From an uncultured Caulobacter sp. (lineage in GTDB: Bacteria; Pseudomonadota; Alphaproteobacteria; Caulobacterales; Caulobacteraceae), in assembly GCA_913776195.1 (NCBI GenBank), contig CAJYMH010000029.1, positions 24,320-88,319 of the forward strand: a stretch of 64,000 bases of DNA. The letters are read 5' to 3'. Both the position numbers and the translations under genes were made by a program. The notes under the pieces are model-generated. The model did no database searches and was not told the DNA's origin. It was given only the letters and a program-made list of their open reading frames with translations. Every line of letters begins with the position of its first letter. Position 1 is the first letter of the stretch. This document shows, in pieces, positions 59,815 through 64,000 of this stretch.

Positions 59815-60813
59815 ATGCGCCACACTTTCTTCTGCATCGACGGCCATACGGCCGGAAACCCGGTCCGCCTCGTGGCGGGCGGCGCGCCGCTTCTGCGCGG
59901 CGGATCCATGAGCGAGCGGCGGGCCGACTTTCAGGCGCGCTTCGATTGGATCCGCACCGGACTGATGTTCGAGCCGCGCGGGCACGACATGATGTCCGGC
60001 GGCTTCCTCTACCCGCCGACCCGGCACGACACAGACGTCGGGGTGCTGTTCATCGAGACCAGCGGGTGCCTGCCCATGTGCGGGCACGGCACCATCGGCA
60101 TGATGACCTTCGGTATCGAGAACGGCCTGATCCAGCCCCGCGAGCCGGGAAAGCTGAAGGTGGAGGTGCCGGCCGGCGTCATCGACATTGAATATGGCTG
60201 GGAAGGCCAGAAGGTCACTTGGGTCCGCATCCGCAACGTGGCCAGCTATCTGGCGGCGGAAGGGATCGAGATCGATGTGCCGGGCTTCGGCCCGCTGACG
60301 GTCGATGTGTCCTATGGCGGCAACTACTACGCCATCATCGAGACCCAAGGCGCCTATACCGGATTGGATGATCTGGGAGCCGCCAAGATCCTGGAGCTTT
60401 CGCCGATCGTTCGGAAGCTGGTCCGCGAGGCTTATGAGCCGGTCCACCCTCTCGACGCCACCATCCGGGGCGTCAGCCACGTTCTGTGGGCCGACAAGCC
60501 GAAGGGCGAGGGCGCGGACGGCCGAAACGCGGTGTTCTACGGCGAGCGCGCCATTGACCGCAGCCCGTGCGGAACCGGCACCTCCGCCCGTCTGGCCCAC
60601 ATGGCGGCCAAGGGGCGGCTGAACGTCGGCGACCGCTTCGTCCACGAAAGCTACATCGGCAGCCGCTTCATCGGTCGCGTCGAGGCGGCGACGGACCTGG
60701 GCGGCAAGCCGGCGATCATTCCCTCCATCGAGGGTTCGGCGATCTCCACCGGCTTCAACACTATCTGGATCGACCAGGCCGACACCTTCTGGAAGGGCTT
60801 CGTCGTCACCTAG
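59815..60813 (+). CDS. Proline racemase family protein (probable 4-hydroxyproline 2-epimerase)
   Basis: A 332-residue protein with both catalytic cysteines of the racemase/epimerase branch: Cys89 in LPMCGHGTIG and Cys252 in RSPCGTGTSARL. Members that are dehydratases have Thr at the second position, so an epimerase or racemase is indicated. It would convert trans-4-hydroxy-L-proline to cis-4-hydroxy-D-proline, the substrate of the divergent flavin dehydrogenase. It follows the DapA-like gene by 19 bases. The 3' end overlaps the convergent araC gene by four bases. Confidence 0.93.
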   Translation: MRHTFFCIDGHTAGNPVRLVAGGAPLLRGGSMSERRADFQARFDWIRTGLMFEPRGHDMMSGGFLYPPTRHDTDVGVLFIETSGCLPMCGHGTIGMMTFGIENGLIQPREPGKLKVEVPAGVIDIEYGWEGQKVTWVRIRNVASYLAAEGIEIDVPGFGPLTVDVSYGGNYYAIIETQGAYTGLDDLGAAKILELSPIVRKLVREAYEPVHPLDATIRGVSHVLWADKPKGEGADGRNAVFYGERAIDRSPCGTGTSARLAHMAAKGRLNVGDRFVHESYIGSRFIGRVEAATDLGGKPAIIPSIEGSAISTGFNTIWIDQADTFWKGFVVT

Positions 60814-61355
60814 GCCGCCTGGGACAGTTCGGCTTCGACCCAGTGGGTCCGGCGCCAGGCGTTCGGCGTGGCGCCGACCTGCTTGCGGAACAGGTTCGAG
60901 AAGTGCGCCTGGTCGGCGAAGCCGCAGGCGATGGCGATCTGGCTCAGCGGCTCCTGCGTGCTCAGCATCAGGCGCTTGGCCCGCTCGACCCGGCGTTGCA
61001 TCACATAGGCATGCGGCGTCTCGCCGAAGCTGTCCTTGAAGGCGCGGCCGAAATGACCGGTGCTTAGCCGGGCCAAGGCGGCCATGCTGTCGATGGTGAT
61101 GGCGCGGTCCAGGTTCTCCTCGATGAAGGCCTCGACCTTCCGGGCTTGCCAGGGGGCCAGGCCGCCGCTGACCGCTGTGCGTTTCTCGGCCGCGACTTCT
61201 CCATTCAGCAGGGCGGCGACGCGGGCCACATAGGCGCGGGCGGCCTCCAGGTCTGATCCCAGGGTCCTTTGGGCGTTGGCCAGCAGGTCGGCGATCACCG
61301 GAGCGCTGACGGTCGGATGATGGGCGAAGGTGGAGGCGGAAGCTTGGTAGGTCAT
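60810..61355 (-). CDS. AraC family transcriptional regulator, short
   Basis: A 181-residue protein. The C-terminal 100 residues carry two helix-turn-helix motifs (ITIDSMAALARLSTGHFGRAF and PLSQIAIACGFADQAHFSNLF) and the AraC signature ending FRKQVGATPNAWRR. The N-terminal 75 residues are short for a ligand domain. GGAGATGAAGAG precedes the ATG. It may add a second level of control to the hydroxyproline-type cluster or be independent. Confidence 0.9.
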   Translation of the reverse strand: MTYQASASTFAHHPTVSAPVIADLLANAQRTLGSDLEAARAYVARVAALLNGEVAAEKRTAVSGGLAPWQARKVEAFIEENLDRAITIDSMAALARLSTGHFGRAFKDSFGETPHAYVMQRRVERAKRLMLSTQEPLSQIAIACGFADQAHFSNLFRKQVGATPNAWRRTHWVEAELSQAA

Positions 61356-61563
61356 CTCTTCATCTCCTGCGGCTGCTGGCCGGTGTTTCGATGAATTGAG
61401 CGTGCGCTTTGACAGGATGTCGCACCATTCAACCTAGGTGGGGTCGGGGTACGGCATTGGTCTAACTAACCTATACTTCGGTTTAGGAATGGGGCGGCCG
61501 GCGTCGCGCGGACCCTTTTCCCCCAACGGCTTTCGTTGCAAAACTGGCCCGAGGAGTCGGGTC

Positions 61564-62205
61564 ATGAATCTGAGCGCATCGGCTACGGAGCTGTCGCGGG
61601 TGTTCGTTGTGGACGACGACGCCTCGATCCGCGCGTCGCTCGACAGTCTGCTGCGTTCTGTCGGTCACGCGGTGGAGACCTACGGCTCCGCGCTGGAATT
61701 CCTGCAGAACCAAAAGCCAGGCGACGCCGCTTGTCTGATCCTGGACGTGCGTCTGCCGGGAATAAGCGGCCTGGATTTCCAGGCGCAACTCCAGGCTCTC
61801 AATATCGACCTCCCCATCATCTTCATGACCGGTCACGGGGACATCCCCATGACCGTGCGGGCGATGAAGGCGGGGGCGGTGGATTTTCTGGCTAAGCCGT
61901 TCCGCGACCAGGACATGCTGGACGCGGTAGCCGCGGCTATCGAACGGGACCGCAAGCGCCGCCAGCAGGCGGATGCGGTGGCTGACCTGCGCAACCTGCA
62001 CGCCGCCCTGACCCCTCGCGAGCGCGAGGTGATGGTCCATGTCACGACAGGGCTGATGAATAAGCAGATCGCCCACATGATGGGGCTGAGCGAGATTACA
62101 GTGAAGATTCACCGCGGGAACATGATGCGGAAGATGGAAGCCGCGTCCGTCGCCGATCTTGTGCGGATGGCTGAAGCTCTCGGGATCGGCGAGGGCGTGG
62201 GCTGA
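61564..62205 (+). CDS. FixJ/LuxR family response regulator
   Basis: A 213-residue regulator: receiver domain with acidic pocket VVDDDAS, phospho-acceptor Asp61 (LILDVRLPG), conserved Thr and Lys (FMTGHGD, FLAKPF), then a LuxR-type helix-turn-helix (LTPREREVMVHVTTGLMNKQ, IAHMMGLSEITVKIHRGNMM). The FLAKPF motif and linker match the FixJ/TtrR group. No histidine kinase is adjacent, so it is an orphan. GAGGAG precedes the ATG at 61564. It lies directly before the repeat-protein gene. Confidence 0.93.
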   Translation: MNLSASATELSRVFVVDDDASIRASLDSLLRSVGHAVETYGSALEFLQNQKPGDAACLILDVRLPGISGLDFQAQLQALNIDLPIIFMTGHGDIPMTVRAMKAGAVDFLAKPFRDQDMLDAVAAAIERDRKRRQQADAVADLRNLHAALTPREREVMVHVTTGLMNKQIAHMMGLSEITVKIHRGNMMRKMEAASVADLVRMAEALGIGEGVG

Positions 62206-62613
62206 GGCAGTCGAAAGGGTGGTTAACAGGCGAATATCTATGATTTCGACTTGTCATCTCACGACGTTTCTATCGATCTCTCAAACTTAGATAGTCGCGC
62301 CTTTACTCCGTTCGTGCGCCAATTGATGAAATCGTGCCCTGCATTACACTATTGAGGCAGGCGTCGATTGGTCGATTCTGGAACAGGCGACCGTTGAACG
62401 GCGAAGCCGAGGGATTCGGCTCTCGCCATCTTTTATCTTTCACCGCTTTTTCTCTCTTTTCCCAAGCCGAGTAGGTTTTTCGTAACAAATTGGAAAGGGT
62501 GATGTGGGTAGTGGGCAGTGGGGGATAGCGCTCTTAGGTGGAGTGTGACCTCCGAATCTGTTGTTTTGGGCCACAGAACGTCGCTCGCGCTACTGGACTA
62601 GGAAAACGGTCAC
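62206..62613. other. 408-base intergenic region, comparatively A/T-rich
   Basis: No gene found. It is clearly richer in A/T than the rest of the window (for example around 62222-62300 and 62425-62490), as expected for a promoter region or recently acquired DNA. It contains a foldback at 62401-62426 (listed separately) and no obvious tRNA or riboswitch. Confidence 0.6.
62401..62438 (+). terminator. Possible terminator downstream of the response regulator
   Basis: GCGAAGCCGA (62401-62410) folds against TCGGCTCTCGC (62416-62426) with one bulged base and a 5-base loop, followed by a T-rich tract. It is about 195 bases from the regulator stop, so its owner is uncertain. Confidence 0.4.
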
Positions 62614-64000
62614 ATGTCGCTCACCTCGGCTCTCACCGCCTCGCAGTTGGCCAACGCCACTGCGACCATGGTTCAAGGCTGGTCCACGACGGACATCCAG
62701 GGACTGAGTGCGACACAACTTGGCGCGCTAGGCGCGACAGGGATTTCAGCGCTGGCGACCACACAGGTGGCGGCGCTCGGCACGACCCAGATCTCCGGGC
62801 TCAAGGCCGACCAGATCAAGGGGTTGGCGAACACCGTCACCTTCACCGGCGAGCAACTGGCGGTCTTCAATACGACCCAGATGGGCGCGCTGACCACGAC
62901 ACAGGCCGACGCCTTCACGGTCACGCAACTCGACGGTCTCAGTGCGGCGCAGATCGGCGCCCTGTCGACAACCAATCTCTCTGCCCTCGATCAGACCGAA
63001 ATCCAGAGCCTGACAACGACCCAGGTCAAGGGTTTGAGCGTGGCTCAAATGGGCGCGCTTTCCAGCACGGATGTTGGCGAATTCAACACCGCGCAGATCC
63101 AGGCCTTTAGCTCGACCCAGTTGAGCAAGCTTTCGGTGACGAGTTTCTCGGCGCTAAGCAGCGCGCAGGTCCAGGCGCTGAGCGACGACCAGCTCAAGGG
63201 ACTTACGACCCAGCAGGTCGGTGGCCTGAGCCAGACCGACGTCGGCGAGTTCACCTCGACCCAGATTTCGAAGCTCTCGACCGCGCAGCTCAATAGCCTG
63301 ACCGCGACCGGTATCAGCGGGTTGAGCACGACCCAGATGCAGGGGCTTACGGCTACCCAGGTCGGTGGTTTGTCGTCTGCGAAGTTCTCTGCGCTGGACG
63401 AGACCCAAGTCAGGGGGCTCGACGCCAGCCAAGTTCGCGGCCTCACGGCGGCTCAGCTGTCTGGTTTGTCGTCGACGGATTTCTCGGAGTTCGGGGCCAC
63501 TCAGGTCACGGCCTTGACCGCGGGTCAGCTGGGATCGCTCTCCAACGCCAATTTCTCGGCACTGACGTCCACTCAGGTTCGGCAGCTCGATCAGACCCAA
63601 GTTCGCGGCCTGACGGCTGCTCAGATCGGCAAGCTGAGCGCTGACGATATCAGCGAGTTCGGCACGACGCAGATTTCGAGCCTGACCTCGACCCAGTTGA
63701 GCAAGCTTACCTCGACCGCCGTCGCCGCGCTTGACGCGACCCAGGTGCGTTCGCTCAGCACGGACCAGCTCAAGGGTCTGACGGCGGCGCAGATGGGCGG
63801 CCTGTCCTCGACGGACATGTCGGACTTCCTGGATACCCAGATCGCGGGCCTGACGGGCGCGCAACTGGCGGGTATCAAGGGCACGGCCCTGAGCGGCCTG
63901 ACCAGCACCCAGGTCAAGTCGCTGGATACGACCCAGATGAAGGGCCTCACGGCCGTTCAGCTGAAGAGCCTCAGCGGCACGGACCTGAACGAGTTCTCGA
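62614..64000 (+). CDS. Octapeptide-repeat protein, open at the right edge (3' truncated)
   Basis: From the ATG at 62614 the frame is open for 462 codons to the window end with no stop. AGGA lies 10 bases upstream. After six residues (MSLTSA) the whole visible protein is a run of about 57 units of eight residues, consensus L-[ST]-x-[TA]-Q-[VIL]-x-[GAS], for example LTTTQVKG, LSSAQVQA, LTAAQMGG. Only one unit is irregular (about residues 71-84). Unit-final Glu followed by Phe (LSSTDVGE then F) marks every seventh unit. There is no signal peptide, membrane segment, Cys or aromatic-rich part. I know no function. Large secreted adhesin, structural filament or surface protein are possible; a secretion domain, if any, lies beyond the window. 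Codon use is more relaxed than in neighbouring genes. Confidence 0.85.
   Translation, partial: MSLTSALTASQLANATATMVQGWSTTDIQGLSATQLGALGATGISALATTQVAALGTTQISGLKADQIKGLANTVTFTGEQLAVFNTTQMGALTTTQADAFTVTQLDGLSAAQIGALSTTNLSALDQTEIQSLTTTQVKGLSVAQMGALSSTDVGEFNTAQIQAFSSTQLSKLSVTSFSALSSAQVQALSDDQLKGLTTQQVGGLSQTDVGEFTSTQISKLSTAQLNSLTATGISGLSTTQMQGLTATQVGGLSSAKFSALDETQVRGLDASQVRGLTAAQLSGLSSTDFSEFGATQVTALTAGQLGSLSNANFSALTSTQVRQLDQTQVRGLTAAQIGKLSADDISEFGTTQISSLTSTQLSKLTSTAVAALDATQVRSLSTDQLKGLTAAQMGGLSSTDMSDFLDTQIAGLTGAQLAGIKGTALSGLTSTQVKSLDTTQMKGLTAVQLKSLSGTDLNEFS
62632..64000 (+). repeat. Tandem 24-bp coding repeat with 168-bp higher-order period
   Basis: The DNA encodes eight-residue units in tandem from residue 7 onward. 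Units with the pattern TDxxE before a Phe start at 63058, 63226, 63466, 63634, 63802 and 63970. Spacings are 168, 240, 168, 168 and 168 bases, that is seven octads, except one interval of ten. The interval of ten has two glutamine-less units where others have one, as if three octads were duplicated. Nucleotide identity between units is low to moderate, so the array is old or selected at protein level. Confidence 0.85.

Noticed and set aside
62673..63864. Minus-strand and second plus-frame open frames across the repeat gene
   Set aside because: They are shadows of the 24-bp periodic coding repeat; their own repeats simply mirror it. The plus frame starting at 62614 has the ATG, a ribosome site and a regular hydrophobic pattern.
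62632..64000. CRISPR array or other non-coding tandem repeat
   Set aside because: The units are contiguous without unique spacers, vary at third positions and keep a single open frame, so it is a coding repeat.
1..64000. tRNA, rRNA, integrase, transposase or prophage genes
   Set aside because: I saw none by motif; the window reads as ordinary chromosomal operons apart from the short foldback repeats and the right-edge repeat gene.

Overview
The window is a GC-rich, gene-dense stretch of chromosome from an alphaproteobacterium, most likely a member of the Caulobacteraceae (Caulobacter, Brevundimonas or Phenylobacterium type). The grounds are a PleC-like cell-cycle histidine kinase next to aminopeptidase N, paired acyl-CoA dehydrogenases, an AcrAB-type efflux operon with a divergent TetR gene, many exported peptidases, and small palindromic intergenic elements. 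I see no rRNA, tRNA, CRISPR array, transposase, integrase or phage gene. Two genes run off the window: a cysteine hydrolase at the left edge and a long repeat protein at the right edge.

Layout. 1-3.5 kb: cysteine hydrolase, M13 peptidase, unknown membrane protein. 3.7-11.2 kb: alternative oxidase, PleC-like kinase, PepN, succinate-semialdehyde-type dehydrogenase. 11.5-15.4 kb: two acyl-CoA dehydrogenases and an exported amidase. 15.4-20.9 kb: RND efflux pump, its adaptor, a divergent TetR regulator and a DUF4287/DUF5655 protein. 21-24.9 kb: methyltransferase, glutathione transferase, MmsA, atypical SDR. 25-30.3 kb: hybrid kinase, MetNIQ methionine importer, orphan PhnD-like lipoprotein. 30.4-31.7 kb: M20 peptidase. 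31.7-37.2 kb: a sigma/anti-sigma module with lipid-modifying genes. 37.3-42 kb: M28 peptidase, TetR, di-haem cytochrome and beta-helix protein pair. 42.2-52.4 kb: malic enzyme, HWE kinase, S9 peptidase, acyl-CoA dehydrogenase, exported M17 aminopeptidase. 52.4-61.4 kb: a DUF885 peptidase and a hydroxyproline-type catabolic cluster. 61.6-64 kb: FixJ-type regulator, then the repeat protein.

Three things stand out. (1) At 62614 an uninterrupted reading frame starts and is still open at 64000. It consists almost wholly of an eight-residue repeat (L-[ST]-x-x-Q-[VIL]-x-x), itself organised into 56-residue (168 bp) super-repeats. (2) Two divergent operons at 34.5 kb share the same spaced promoter, GCATCC-N16-CGTAGCTG, mirrored about a common centre. 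They encode a SigK/RskA-like sigma and anti-sigma pair, a cyclopropane-synthase-like methyltransferase, a DUF2177 protein, a flavin oxidoreductase, a DUF1365 protein and a lipocalin. This looks like a self-contained, autoregulated membrane-lipid stress module. (3) At 54.3-60.8 kb, an epimerase, a D-amino-acid-type dehydrogenase, a DapA-family deaminase, a permease, an Xaa-Pro-type peptidase and a GntR regulator together form a probable trans-4-hydroxyproline (or proline) peptide utilisation cluster.

The window is rich in exported or peptide-degrading enzymes (M1, M13, M17, M20, M24, M28, S9, DUF885, amidase), which suggests an organism that scavenges peptides and amino acids.
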